Assembly: GCF_003286085.1 (NCBI RefSeq)
Contig: NW_020825604.1
Location: forward strand, 24,804-88,803
DNA from: Drosophila persimilis
Taxonomy: Eukaryota; Arthropoda; Insecta; Diptera; Drosophilidae
Reading direction: 5' to 3'
DNA length: 64,000 nt
The translations under genes and the position numbers were made by a program. The notes below the pieces were generated by a model. It was not told where the DNA came from and searched no databases. It worked only from the letters and a program-made list of their open reading frames with translations. Shown here one piece after another: positions 50,265 through 64,000 of the stretch. Each line of letters opens with the position of its first letter. Positions within the stretch are counted from its first letter, which is position 1.

Positions 50265-51539
50265 ATGAATAGAGATGAGATTTTGGCACTGTTGTTGGCA
50301 GATTTTCGCGATAAATTGGCCGAGATAGGTTTAAATAGAACCGGAAGACAAGTTGAATTACAAAACAGACTGCTGGCTCACTATGGTTTTCAAACCGATC
50401 AAAACGATGAAGAAGTTAGGGATGAGGGAGAGACTGCAGATGAGATTAATGAAGAGTTATCTTTTAGAACAGTGGCCTCAAATAATGAACAAGCAAGGGG
50501 AAATGAAAGGCGAGATGAAAATCCAATTGGATCTGGTCAGAGGCGGCAAGCAGACAGTTCTAATTCAGGAAGGTCATGGTTTACGTTGAAAGATGTAGAA
50601 GGCAGTGTGTCACAGTTTTCGGGTACAAGTTCACCAGACATTAATCAGTGGATCGAAGAACTCGAGGAGTGTGCACTCACGGTGGAATGGAACCAATTAC
50701 AGGTGTTCATTTATGCCAAACAATTGCTCAGTGGGGCAGCGAAGCTTTTTATTCGAAGTCAACGCGATATTCGTGATTGGAATGTTTTAAAGGGTGCATT
50801 GATCGACGAATTTGGGGTGAAGGTGTCATCAGCTGAGATACATCGTAGGCTAGGGAAGCGGCAGAAGAGGAAGAACGAAACGTTGCACGAGTATCTGTAC
50901 GCTCTGATGGAGTTGGCAAAGCCAATCGATATGGATGACGAAAGTTTAATTGAATATTTTGTCAGCGGGATTCCAGATTCTAGTACAAACAAGGCTTTAC
51001 TGTATCAAGCTAGGAATATGAGGCAATTGAAGGTGCAAATAGAGTCATACCAGAAAATGACAGGGTCGGTGAGATCACAAGGGAAGTTTGACTCACACTT
51101 CAATAAAGGAGAAAAAGAGTTAGTGAAATCAGCGGAAAAGTTTAAAAAGTGTTTTAACTGCGGAGATGAGTCGCATATTAAGCGGGATTGTCCAAAAAAA
51201 GATAAAAGGTGTTTCCGATGCAACCAGCTAGGACATAGAGCTGCTCAATGCAAGGTCGACATGGCAATTAAACAGGAGAAAGCAACCAATCTAGTTCTGG
51301 AGAATGGTAGGACAAAGCCATCAAGCACGTTCACTTCGTCAGGATTAGAGTTGAAATCGGTAAACTACGGAAAAGTTGTGTTTAAAGGATTGGTCGATAC
51401 AGGTGCAGATTTGTGTCTTCTAAGCAGAAATGTGTTTTTGAAGCTTGGTAGAGGAAAACTGGCAGGACGTAGTAAATCTTTAACGGGAATTGGTGAAAGC
51501 CAAATTATGACTTTCGGTAGTATCACAATACCTGTGTAG
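50265..51539 (+). pseudogene. gag: LTR-3 Gag-protease region with SAP-like N terminus
   Basis: 424 codons. Residues ~8-42 (ADFRDKLAEIGLNRTGRQVE then LQNRLLAHYG) match the SAP helix-extended loop-helix pattern, a DNA-binding motif known in some mdg3/blastopia-like Gags. A capsid-like region follows, then two CCHC knuckles (CFNCGDESHIKRDC, CFRCNQLGHRAAQC) and the protease start LVDTGADLCLL. TAG at 51,537-51,539 stops the frame inside the protease; the same frame continues directly after it (IDDIDLMVEF), so the ancestral ORF was Gag-Pol fused. Confidence 0.85.
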
Positions 51540-54500
51540 ATTGATGACATTGACTTAATGGTAGAATTTCACGTAATTGCGGACGAGGACATGGGATTTG
51601 ATGCTATATTGGGTAGAACTCTTTTAGAGAGTGTGGACATGAAGGTAACAAGAGATGGAACAGCACTAGTCCTCAGATCAGGAAGTCAAGTAAGTACTAG
51701 GCGCAATGGTCCAGAACATAGAGATGAAAGGGAAAATGTTAATTCATGTACGGAGTTGCTGAATGAGTTTCAGAGTTTGTGTATGGTGAACTTAGAGCAG
51801 AGTGAAGCTATAAATATTGATTTGTCACATTGCCCTATTCAGAGAGAGATCAAATAAGAAAGATAATTGAGGAATACAAGCCGAGTCGAAATGTGCATTG
51901 CCCTATAGAGATGAAAATTGTACTAACGGATGATTTAGCTGTGTATCAGCATCCTAGGCGTATGGCTTATAGCCAGCAGAACATAGTAGACGAGCAGGTC
52001 AACGAGTGGTTAGCACAAAAGATAATAAAGCCCAGTACATTAGAATATGCCTCTCCGATTGTATTAGTACCAAAGAAGAATGGACAGAAACGTCTATGCT
52101 GCGATTATCGCAAGTTAAATGAGAAAATAGTGCGAGATAACTTTCCGATGGTACAGATGCAGGATGTTATTGAGAAATTGCAAGGAGCTTTGATTTTTAC
52201 GACATTAGATTTGACTAACGGTTATTTCCACGTACCAGTTGATGTTCAGTCACAAAAGTATACATCATTTGTAACGCAGAAAGGACAATATGAGTTCCTA
52301 TTTTTACCGTTTGGGATTTCGAATTCGCCAGCAATCTTCACACGTTTCATAGTTGCGGTAATGAGAGAATTGGTTCAGAAGGGTGACGCTGTAGTATATA
52401 TGGATGATATCATTATACCAAGTAAGGATGTTAAGGAAGGCTTACAGAAGTTGAAAAGAGTGCTAGAAGTGGCAGGAAAGAATGGTTTGAAGATAAACTG
52501 GAGTAAAGGTCAAATTTTGCAAAGTAAGGTAGATTTCTTGGGGTATGTTATACAAAATGGTACCATAACACCCGGTAAGGAGAAAACACAGTGTGTAGCA
52601 AACTTTCCGATCCCAAAAGATAAAAAAGCTATACAACGATTCATTGGGCTGACTTCTTATTTCAGGCAATTCATTGAAGGATACGCAGTCATAGCCAGGG
52701 CATTGTCGGATTTGTTGAGAAAGGATTCTAAGTGCGAGTTCAAGGAGTTGCAGCGATTAGCATTCGAGCAATTGAAAGCCGCTCTCACTAGGAAACCAGT
52801 TTTACGATTGTACAATCCTAAATTATCTACGAAGATACACACAAATGCTTCTAAGTTAGGTTTTGGGGCTGTCTTGTTACAAAAGGATCCAGAAGATGGT
52901 CAGCTGCACCCAGTGATGTATATGAGTAAGAAAACAAAGCCATGTGAGGAAAACTATCATTCATACGAACTTGAAGTGCTAGCAGTAATAGGAGCATTGA
53001 CTAAATGGCGTGTGTATGTTCTCGGATTGAAATTTAAAATCATTACATACTGTAACGCGTTTGCCATGACGATGAAAAAGAAAGACGTTCCATTAAGAGT
53101 AGCTAGGTGGGCAATGTATCTGCAGGACTACGATTACGAAATAGAACATCGTTCAGGATCGAAGATGCGACACGTAGACGCTCTCAGTCGAGTTGCTTGT
53201 TATGTATTAACAGAGAGTGTTATGCACAGGCTTAGGGATGCGCAGTGTGCAGATGAATGGACAAGGGTGGTCAGAAATCTGGTGGAAAAGCAGGGATACG
53301 AGGATTATTATATGGCAAACCAAATCTTATTCAAAGATCTAAACCGAGAGTTAATAGTTGTTCCATCTCAAATGGAAACCGAAATAATACAGATCGCCCA
53401 CAGGCAGTGACATTTTTCGGTGAAGAAAACACAGGATCTGGTAGAGAAATCTTACTTTATCCCTAAACTAAGAAATAAAGTAGAAAGAGTGGTAGGCGGT
53501 TGCGTGCAGTGTATCTTAGTTAATACAAAAGCGGGCAGGCAAGAAGGGTACCTAACTCCCATTGACAAGGGTGATAAACCATTAGTTACCTATCACTTAG
53601 ACCACGTCGGGCCGATGGAGATTACAAAGAAAAGATATAATCACATTTTGGTAGTTGTTGATGCATTTTCAAAATTCGTTTGGTTGTACCCCACACGTAG
53701 TACCGGAGTATAGGAGGTGCTGAACTGTTTAGAAAGGCAAGCAGTATCATTTGGTAACCCATTCAGAATCGTCACTGATCGCGGCGCAGCTTTCACATCG
53801 CACTTATTCAAAGAGTACTGTGACAAGCAGAAGATACAACATTTGTTAATAGCTACAGGCGTACCTAGAGGCAATGGACAGGTCGAGAGAATGCACAAAA
53901 TAGTAGTACCGATGCTGTCAAAGATGAGCTTAGAAAATCCAGGAAATTGGTATAGGCACGTGGGTAGAGTGCAACAGATAATTAACAATGTCGAACCTAG
54001 GAGTACCAAAGTCGCCCCATTTAAACTCTTAACAGGAGTAGACATGCGTATAGCTGACATAGCTGAATTGAGAGAATTGGTACAGCAGTCTCTCATAGGT
54101 GAGCTAGACGAAGATCGTGAGCAGTTAAGGAAAGAGGCTAGGGACAATATTCAGTCGTTGCAGGAAGAAAACAAGCGAGCCTTTGATAAAAAAAGAAAGG
54201 ATGAAAAGCAGTACAAGATCAATGACTTAGTTGCAATCAGGCGGACCCAATATGGTGTTGGATTGAAGTTGAGGGGAAAGTTTCTAGGGCCCTATAAGGT
54301 CGTCAAGATTCACAAGCACGGCCGGTATGATGTAGAAAGAGTGGGTGAAGGAGAAGGCCCTTTTAAAACATCTACGGTGGCCGAATTTATGAAGGAGTTC
54401 GGGGCGAACTCTATGTCAGGAGGGCCGAATGTGGGATTTGGTGGGAGAGCAACAGAGTCTGTAGAGATAACAGAGGAAGTAACAGAGAGAGAGACTAGAA

Positions 54501-54556
54501 GCGGCCGTCGAACAAAGAGAGGAGAGAACACAGCCTCAACGATCGACGCCATTTAA
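51540..54556 (+). pseudogene. pol: LTR-3 Pol, broken
   Basis: The first part (to 51,857) completes the protease; a frameshift near 51,845-51,855 moves the frame into RT. RT keeps YMDD (about 52,397) and its fingers/palm motifs. RNase H reads HTNAS where HTDAS is expected and TYCNA where TDCNA is expected, so two catalytic Asp codons are lost. TGA at 53,408 and TAG at 53,711 interrupt the integrase zinc site (AHRQ-stop-HFSVKK) and core. The integrase C-terminal part runs 127 nt into the 3' LTR before its TAA. Confidence 0.88.
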
Positions 54557-54747
54557 TTCGGTGCCAAAGTCTCACTCAGCCACACGCAAATTACGAGCGC
54601 AAATATCTGTATTAATCAAAATATACTTAAAGCACAGCGACCGTTGTAATCATAACTAATCTTAAATAATATTCATAAATAAAGACTAATTATAATAAAA
54701 CCTGGCGTCCTGGACTAAAGTACAACTACGGAAAATCCGGGGCCACA
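54430..54747 (+). repeat. LTR-3 3' LTR
   Basis: 318 bp, preceded by a short purine tract (caggagggccgaa). Its first 127 nt double as the end of the pol frame. Confidence 0.9.
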
Positions 54748-57700
54748 TATATAACCCTTCACTATCCAGCACTGGCATGTATACTGAACCACCGCACCTA
54801 TATAGCACCCACGCTCTAGGAAATGTGGCAGGATCGCATATTTTGGGCATAAGCACCAATATGGCAATATAGCCCCAAAAAAGTGGAACCTCCGCAACTA
54901 TATGGCACCTGCACTTATATATAACCCTTCACTATCCAGCACTGGCATGTATACTGAACCACCGCACCTATATAGCACCCACGCTCTAGGAAATGTGGCA
55001 GGATCGCATATTTTGGGCACTAGCAACAAAATGGCACTCTAGCCCCAAAAAAGTGGAACCTCCGCAACTGTATGGCACCTGCACTTATAGATAACCCTTC
55101 ACTATCCAGCACTGTCATGTATACTGCACCACCGCACATATATAGCACCCACGCTCTAGGAAATGTGGCAGGATCGCATATTTTGGGCACTAGCTACAAT
55201 ATGGCACTCTAGCCCCAAAAAAGTGGAACCTCCGCAACTATATGGACCCTGCACTTATATAAAACACCTCCCTATCCAGCACTTGCATGTATATTGAATC
55301 ACCGCAACGATATGGAACCCACGCTCTAGGAAATGTGGCAGGATCGCATATTTTGGGCATAAGCACCAATATGGCAATATAGCCCCAAAAAAGTGGAACC
55401 TCCGCAACTATATGGCACCTGCACTTATATATAGCCCTTCACTATCCAGCACTGGCATGTATACTGAACCACCGCACCTATATAGCACCCACGCTCTAGG
55501 AAATGTGGCAGGATCGCATATTTTGTGCACTAGCAACAAAATGGCACTCTAGCCCCAAAAAAGTGTAACCTCCGCAACTATATGGCACCTGCACTTATAT
55601 ATAACCCTTCACTATCCAGCACTGTCATGTATACTGAACCAACGCACATATATAGCACCCACGCTCTAGGAAATGTGGCAGGATCGCATATTTTGGGCAT
55701 AAGCACCAATATGGCAATATAGCCCCAAAAAAGTGGAACCTCCGCAACTATATGGCACCTGCACTTATATATAACCCTTCACTATCCAGCACTGGCATGT
55801 ATACTGAACCACCGCACCTATATAGCACCCACACTCTAGGAAATGTGGCAGGATCGCATATTTTGGGCACTAGCAACAAAATGGCACTCTAGCCCCAAAA
55901 AAGTGGAACCTCCGCAACTATATGGCACCTGCACATATAGATAACCCTTCACTATCCAGCACTGTCATGTATACTGCACCACCGCACATATATAGCACCC
56001 ACGCTCTAGGAAATGTGGCAGGATCGCATATTTTGGGCACTAGCTACAATATGGCACTCTAGCCCCAAAAAAGTGGAACCTCCGCAACTATATGGACCCT
56101 GCACTTATATAGAACACCTCCCTATCCAGCACTTGCATGTATATTGAATCACCGCAACGATATGGAACCCACGCTCTAGGAAATGTGGCAGGATCGCATA
56201 TTTTGGGCATAAGCACCAATATGGCAATATAGCCCCAAAAAAGTGGAACCTCCGCAACTATATGGCACCTGCACTTATATATAGCCCTTCACTATCCAGC
56301 ACTGGCATGTATACTGAACCACCGCACCTATATAGCACCCACGCTCTAGGAAATGTGGCAGGATCGCATATTTTGTGCACTAGCAACAAAATGGCACTCT
56401 AGCCCCAAAAAAGTGTAACCTCCGCAACTATATGGCACCTGCACTTATATATAACCCTTCACTATCCAGCACTGTCATGTATACTGAACCAACGCACATA
56501 TATAGCACCCACGCTCTAGGAAATGTGGCAGGATCGCATATTTTGGGCACTAGCAACAATATGGCACTCTAGCCCCAAAAAAGTGGAACCTCCGCAACTA
56601 TATGGCACCTGCACTTATATAGAACACCTCCCTATCCAGCACTTGCATGTATATTGAATCACCGCAACGATATGGAACCCACGCTCTAGGAAATGTGGCA
56701 GGATCGCATATTTTGGGCATAAGCACCAATATGGCAATATAGCCCCAAAAAAGTGGAACCTCCGCAACTATATGGCACCTGCACTTATATATAACCCTTC
56801 ACTATCCAGCACTGGCATGTATACTGAACCACCGCACCTATATAGCACCCACGCTCTAGGAAATGTGGCAGGATCGCATATTTTGGGCACTAGCAACAAT
56901 ACAGCACTCTAGCCCCAAAAAAGTGGAACCTCCGCAACTATATGGCACCTGCACTTATATAGAACACCTCCCTATCCAGCACTTGCATGTATATTGAATC
57001 ACCGCAACGATATGGAACCCACGCTCTAGGAAATGTGGCAGGATCGCATATTTTGGGCACTAGCAACAAAATGGCACTCTAGCCCCAAAAAAGTGGAACC
57101 TCCGCAACTGTATGGCACCTGCACTTATATATAATCCTTCACTATCCAGCACTGGCATGTATACTAAACCACCGCACCTATATAGCACCCACGCTCTAGG
57201 AAATGTGGCAGGATCGCATATTGTGGGCATAAGCACCAAAATGGCAATAAAGCCCCAAAAAAGTGGAACCTCCGCAATTATATGGCAAATGCACTTATAT
57301 AGAAACCTTCCATATCCACCACTTGCATGTATATTGAATCACCGCAACGATATGGAACCCACGCACTAGGAAATGTGGCAGGATCGTATATTTTGGGCAT
57401 AAGCACCAATATGGCAATATAGCCCCAAAAAAGTGGAACCTCCGCAACTATATGGCACCTGCACTTATATATAACCCTTCACTATCCAGCACTGGCATGT
57501 ATACTGAACCACCGCACCTATATAGCACCCACGCTCTAGGAAATGTGGCAGGATCGCATATTTTGGGCACTAGCAACAATATGGCACTCTAGCCCCAAAA
57601 AAGTGGAACCTCCGCAACTATATGGCACCTGCACTTATATAGAACACCTCCCTATCAAGCACTTGCATGTATATTGAATTACCGCAACGATATGGAACCC

Positions 57701-60700
57701 ACGCTCTAGGAAATGTGGCAGGATCGCATATTTTGGGCACTAGCAACAAAATGGCACTCTAGCCCCAAAAAAGTGGAACCTCCGCAACTGTATGGCACCT
57801 GCACTTATATATAACCCTTCACTATCCAGCACTGGCATGTATACTGAACCACCGCACCTATATAGCACCCACGCTCTAGGAAATGTGGCAGGATCGCATA
57901 TTTTGGGCATAAGCACCAATATGGCAATATAGCCCCAAAAAAAGTGGAACCACCGCAATTATATGGCAAATGCACTTATATAGAAACCTTCCCTATCCAG
58001 CACTTGAATGTATACTGAATCACCGCAACGATATGGAACCCACGCTCTAGGAAATGTGGCAGGATCGCATATTTTGGGCATAAGCACCAATATGGCAATA
58101 TAGCCCCAAAAAAGTGTAACCTCCGCTACTATATGGCACCTGCACTTATATATAACCCTTCACTATCCAGCACTGTCATGTATACTGAACCACCGCACAT
58201 ATATAGCACCCACGCTCTAGGAAATGTGGCAGGATCGCATATTTTGGGCACTAGCAACAATATGGCACTCTAGCCCCAAAAAAGTGGAACCTCCGCAACT
58301 ATATGGCACCTGCACTTATATAGAACACCTCCCTATCCAGCACTGGCATGTATACTGAACCACCGCACCTATATAGCACCCACGCTCCAGGAAATGTGGC
58401 AGGATCGCACTTCTTGGGCACTAGCAACAATATGGCACTCTAGCCCCAAAAAAGTGGAACCTCCGCAACTATATGGCACCTGCACTTATATATAACCCTT
58501 CACTATCCAGCACTGGCATGTATACTGAACCACCGCACCTATATAGCACCCACGCTCTAGGAAATGTGGCAGGATCGCATATTTTGGGACATAAGCACCA
58601 ATATGGCAATATAGCCCCAAAAAAGTGGAACCTCCGCAACTATATGGCACCTGCACTTATATATAACCCTTCACTATCCAGCACTGGCATGTATACTGAA
58701 CCACCGCACCTATATAGCACCCACGCTCTAGGAAATGTGGCAGGATCGCATATTTTGGGCACTAGCAACAATATGGCACTCTAGCCCCAAAAAAGTGGAA
58801 CCTCCGCAACTATATGGCACCTGCACTTATATATAACCCTTCACTATCCAGCACTGGCATGTATACTGAACCACCGCACCTATATAGCACCCACGCTCTA
58901 GGAAATGTGGCAGGATCGCATATTTTGGGCACTAGCAACAATATGGCACTCTAGCCCCAAAAAAGTGGAACCTCCGCAACTATATGGCACCTGCACTTAT
59001 ATATAACCCTTCACTATCCAGCACTGGCATGTATACTGAACCACCGCACCTATATAGCACCCACGCTCTAGGAAATGTGGCAGGATCGCATATTTTGGGC
59101 ACTAGCAACAATATGGCACTCTAGCCCCAAAAAAGTGGAACCTCCGAAACTATATGGCACCTGCACTTATATAGAACACCTCCCTATCCAGCACTTGCAT
59201 GTATATTGAATCACCGCAACGATATGGAACCCACGCTCTAGGAAATGTGGCAGGATCGCTATATTTTGGGCATAAGCACCAATATGGTAATATAGCCCCA
59301 AAAAAGTGGAACCTCCGCAACTATATGGCACCTGCACTTATATATAACCCTTCACTATCCAGCACTGGCATGTATACTGAACCACCGCACCTATATAGCA
59401 CCCACGCTCTAGGATATGTGGCAGGATCGCATATTTTGGGCATAAGCACCAATATGGCAATATAGCCCCAAAAAAGTGGAACCTCCGCAACTATATGGCA
59501 CCTGCACTTATATATAACCCTTCACTATCCAGCACTGGCATGTATACTGAACCACCGCACCCATATAGCACCCACGCTCTAGGAAATGTGGCAGGATCGC
59601 ATATTTTGGGCACTAGCAACAAAATGGCACTCTAGCCCCAAAAAAGTGGAACCTCCGCAACTATATGGCACCTGCACTTATATAGAACCCTTCCCTATCC
59701 AGCACTGGCATGTATATTGAATCACCGCAACGATATGGAACCCACGCTCTAGGAAATGTGGCAGGATCGCATATTTTGGGCATAAGCACCAATATGGCAA
59801 TATAGCCCCAAAAAAGTGGAACCTCCGCAACTATATGGCACCTGCACTTATATATAACCCTTCACTATCCAGCACTGGCATGTATACTGAACCACCGCAC
59901 CTATATAGCACCCACGCTCTAGGAAATGTGGCAGGATCGCATATTTTGGGCACTAGCAACAATATGGCACTCTAGCCCCAAAAAAGTGGAACCTCCGCAA
60001 CTATATGGCACCTGCACTTATATAGAACACCTTCCCTATCCAGCACTTGCATGTATATTGAATCACCGCAACGATATGGAACCCACGCTCTAGGAAATGT
60101 GGCAGGATCGCATATTTTGGGCACTAGCAACAATATGGCACTCTAGCCCCAAAAAAGTGGAACCTCCGCAACTGTATGGCACCTGCACTTATATAGAAAC
60201 CTTCCCTATCCAGCACTTGCATGTATATTGAATCACCGCAACGATATGGAACCCACGCTCTAGAAATGTGGCAGGATCGCATATTTTAGGCATAAGCACC
60301 AATATGGCAATATAGCCCCAAAAAAGTGGAACCTCCGCAACTATATGGCACCTGCACTTATATATAACCCTTCACTATCCAGCACTGGCATGTATACTGA
60401 ACCACCGCACATATATAGCACCCACGCTCTAGGAAATGTGGCAGGATCGCATATTTTGGGCACAAGCTACAATATGGCACTCTAGCCCCAAAAAAGTTGA
60501 ACCTCCGCAACTATATGGCACCTGCACTTACATAGAACACCTCCCTATCCAGCACTTGCATGTATATTGAATCACCGCAACGATATGGAACCCACGCTCT
60601 AGGAAATGTGGCAGGATCGCATATTTTGGGCACTAGCAACAATATGGCACTCTAGCCCCAAAAAAGTGGAACCTCCGCAACTATATGGCACCTGCACTTA

Positions 60701-63700
60701 TATATAACCCTTCACTATCCAGCACTGGCATGTATACTGAACCACCGCACCTATATAGCACCCACGCTCTAGGAAATGTGGCAGGATCGCATATTTTGGG
60801 CATAAGCACCAATATGGCAATATAGCCCCAAAAAAGTGGAACCTCCGCAACTATATGGCACCTGCACTTATATAGAAACCTTCCCTATCCAGCACTTGCA
60901 TGTATACTGAATCACCGCAACGATATGGAACCCACGCTCTAGGAAATGTGGCAGGATCGCATATTTTGGGCATAAGCACCAATATGGCAATATAGCCCCA
61001 AAAAAGTGGAACCTCCGCAACTATATGGCACCTGCACTTATATATAACCCTTCACTATCCAGCACTGTCATGTTATACTGAACCACCGCACATATATAGC
61101 ACCCACGCTCCAGGAAATGTGGCAGGATCGCATATTCTTGGGCACTAGCAACAATATGGCACTCTAGCCCCAAAAAAGTGGAACCTCCGCAACTATATGG
61201 CACCTGCACTTATATATAACCCTTCACTATCCAGCACTGGCATGTATACTGAACCACCGCACCTATATAGCACCCACGCTCTAGGAAATGTGGCAGGATC
61301 GCATATTTTGGGCATAAGCACCAATATGGCAATATAGCCCCAAAAAAGTGGAACCTCCGCAACTATATGGCACCTGCACTTATATATAACCCTTCACTAT
61401 CCAGCACTGGCATGTATACTGAACCACCGCACCTATATAGCACCCACGCTCTAGGAAATGTGGCAGGATCGCATATTTTGGGCACTAAGCAACAATATGG
61501 CACTCTAGCCCCAAAAAAGTGGAACCTCCGCAACTATATGGCACCTGCACTTATATAGAACACCTCCCTATCCAGCACTTGCATGTATATTGAATCACCG
61601 CAACGATATGGAACCCACGCTCTAGGAAATGTGGCAGGATCGCATATTTTGGGCACTAGCAACAATATGGACACTCTAGCCCCAAAAAAGTGGAACCTCC
61701 GCAACTGTATGGCACCTGCACTTATATATAACCCTTCACTATCCAGCACTGGCATGTATACTGAACCACCGCACCTATATAGCACCCACGCTCTAGGAAA
61801 TGTGGCAGGATCGCATATTTTGGGCATAAGCACCAATATGGCAATAAAGCCCCAAAAAAGTGGAACCTCCGCAATTATATGGCACCTGCACTTATATAGA
61901 AACCTTCCCTATCCAGCACTTGCATGTATACTGAATCACCGCAACGATATGGAACCCACGCTCTAGGAAATGTGGCAGGATCGCATATTTTGGGCATAAG
62001 CACCAATATGGCAATATAGCCCCAAAAATGTGGAACCTCCGCAACTATATGGCACCTGCACTTATATATAACCCTTCACTATCCAGCACTGTCATTTTTA
62101 CTGAACCACCGCACAAATATAGCACCCACGCTCCAGGAAATGTGGCAGGATCGCACTTCTTGGGCACTAGCAACAATATGGCACTCTAGCCCCAAAAAAG
62201 TGGAACCTCCGCAACTATATGGCACCTGCACTTATATATAGCCCTTCACTATCCAGCACTGGCATGTATACTGAACCACCGCACCTATATAGCACCCACG
62301 CTCTAGGAAATGTGGCAGGATCGCATATTTTGGGCACTAAGCACCAATATGGCACTATAGCCCCAAAAAAGTGGAACCTCCGCAACTATATGGCACCTGC
62401 ACTTATATATAACCCTTCACTATCCAGCACTGGCATGTATACTGAACCACCGCACCTATATAGCACCCACGCTCTAGGAAATGTGGCAGGATCGCATATT
62501 TTGGGCACTAGCAACAATATGGCACTCTAGCCCCAAAAAAGTGGAACCTCCGCAACTATATGGCACCTGCACTTATATAGAACACCTCCCTATCCAGCAC
62601 TTGCTTGTATATTGAATCACCGCAACGATATGGAACCCACGCTCTAGGATATGTGGCAGGATCGCATATTTTGGGCATAAGCACCAATATGGCAATATAG
62701 CCCCAAAAAAGTGGAACCTCCGCAACTATATGGCACCTGCACTTATATATAACCCTTCACTATCCAGCACTGGCATGTATACTGAACCACCGCACCTATA
62801 TAGCACCCACGCTCTAGGAAATGTGGCAGGATCGCATATTTTGGGCACTAGCATACAATATGGCACTCTAGCCCCAAAAAAGTGGAACCTCCGAAACTAT
62901 ATGGCACCTGCACTTATATAGAACACCTCCCTATCCAGCACTTGCATGTATATTGAACCACCGCAACGATAAGGAACCCACGCTCTAGGAAATGTGGCAG
63001 GATCGCATATTTTGGGCATAAGCACCAATATGGCAATATAGCCCCAAAAAAGTGGAACCTCCGCAACTATATGGCACCTGCACTTATATATAACCCTTCA
63101 CTATCCAGCACTGGCATGTATACTGAACCACCGCACCTATATAGCACCCACGCTCTAGGAAATGTGGCAGGATCGCATATTTTGGGCACTAGCAACAATA
63201 TGGCACTCTAGCCCCTAAAAAAGTGGAACCTCCGAAACTATATGGCACCTGCACTTATATAGAACACCTCCCTATCCAGCACTTGCATGTATATTGAATC
63301 ACCGCAACGATATGGAACCCACGCTCTAGGAAATGTGGCAGGATCGCCTATTTTGGGCACTAGCAACAAAATGGCACTCTAGCCCCAAAAAAGTGGAACC
63401 TCCGCAACTGTATGGCACCTGCACTTATATAGAAACCTTCCCTATCCAGCACTTGCATGTATATTGAATCACCGCAACGATATGGAACCCACGCTCTAGA
63501 AAATGTGGCAGGATCGCATATTTTGGGCATGAGCACCAATATGGCAATATAGCCCCAAAAAAGTGGAACCTCCGCAACTATATGGCACTTGCACTTATAT
63601 ATAACCCTTCACTATCCAGCACTGGCATGTATACTGAACCACCGCACCTATATAGCACCCACGCTCTAGGAAATGTGGCAGGATCGCATATTTTGGGCAT

Positions 63701-64000
63701 AAGCACCAATATGGCAATATAGCCCCAAAAAAGTGGAACCTCCTCAACTATATGGCACCTGCACTTATATATAACCCTTCACTATCCAGCACTGGCATGT
63801 ATACTGAACCACCGCACCTATATAGCACCCACGCTCTAGGAAATGTGGCAGGATTGCTTATTTTGGGCATAAGCACCAATATGGCAATATAGCCCCAAAA
63901 AAGTGGAACCTCCGCAACTATATGGCACCTGCACTTATATATAACCCTTCACTCATCCAGCACTGGCATGTATACTGAACCACCGCACCTATATAGCACC
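54748..64000. repeat. 170-bp satellite, block 3 (about 54 monomers, runs off the window)
   Basis: Same orientation and classes as blocks 1 and 2. Between about 55,000 and 56,580 an 850-bp (five-monomer) segment is repeated: private variants atactgcacc (55,121/55,971), ttttgtgcac (55,521/56,371) and aagtgtaacc (55,561/56,411) recur exactly 850 bp apart. Later monomers show single-base indels (for example 58,588, 61,071, 61,485). No gene; ORFs here arise because the unit has few stops in some frames. Confidence 0.95.

Larger units (their letters stand above)
48867..54747 (+). mobile_element. LTR-3: decayed Ty3/gypsy element, mdg3/micropia-like
   Basis: A 5.9-kb plus-orientation element with ~310-bp LTRs (TGTGGGATTT...GGCCACA) and a 4-bp tata target duplication in the satellite word cttatatataaccc. 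Gag and pol were one frame. Three nonsense codons, one frameshift and two RNase H active-site changes make it dead. The LTRs differ by several substitutions and a 9-bp indel. Confidence 0.88.

Noticed and set aside
58473..58784. Repeated satellite ORFs starting MAPALIYNPSLSSTG
   Set aside because: Frames change every monomer because 170 is not a multiple of three; these are by-products of the tandem repeat.

Overview
The window is repeat-dense heterochromatin from a drosophilid fly. Three things point there: head-to-tail copies of a gag-only, jockey-type non-LTR element built like the Drosophila telomeric retrotransposon HeT-A; Ty3/gypsy elements of Osvaldo/Ulysses type primed by the Drosophila tRNA-Lys(CTT) sequence; and a LOA-clade (Bilbo/LOA-like) fragment. 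The species cannot be fixed from sequence alone. No intact single-copy host gene is evident.

Layout. 1-26,073: telomere-type non-LTR copies. Copy 1 (+) is split by an almost intact LTR element (LTR-1, 1,720-11,441) and is followed head to tail by a truncated copy 2 (+, to about 15,576). At 15,573-15,578 orientation inverts, and element A (15,577 to about 20,501), element B (about 20,502-25,330) and fragment C (to 26,073) follow in head-to-tail minus orientation. Junctions carry one to three copies of an 85-bp end sequence, as expected of HeT-A-style 5' tags. 26,074-31,139: a 34-bp tandem array, a ~1-kb-arm inverted repeat built of 363/375-bp tandem coding-like units, a small ORF with one membrane segment, a ubiquitin-conjugating-enzyme (E2) pseudogene fragment and AT-rich DNA. 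31,140-32,894: diverged telomere-type 3' UTR pieces meeting head to head. 32,895-43,238: a second, related LTR element (LTR-2) whose flanks do not match. 43,239-64,000: a 170-bp satellite, interrupted by a 5'-truncated LOA fragment (46,032-47,781) and a decayed mdg3/micropia-like LTR element (LTR-3, 48,867-54,747).

How the parts work. The telomere-type elements encode only Gag (PRE_C2HC domain plus three zinc knuckles) and would need reverse transcriptase in trans. Their antisense strand carries a conserved series of short GT-AG/GC-AG introns that survives in a clearly diverged copy, the strongest sign here of an undescribed or under-described transcript. LTR-1 and LTR-2 each encode Gag and Pol joined by an A AAA AAC -1 frameshift site, and both Gags begin with a complete RING-H2 finger, an unexpected ubiquitin-ligase-type module. 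Orientation changes, truncations and mismatched flanks suggest repeated breakage, healing and recombination between a telomere-type array and satellite DNA; an assembly join cannot be excluded from sequence alone.
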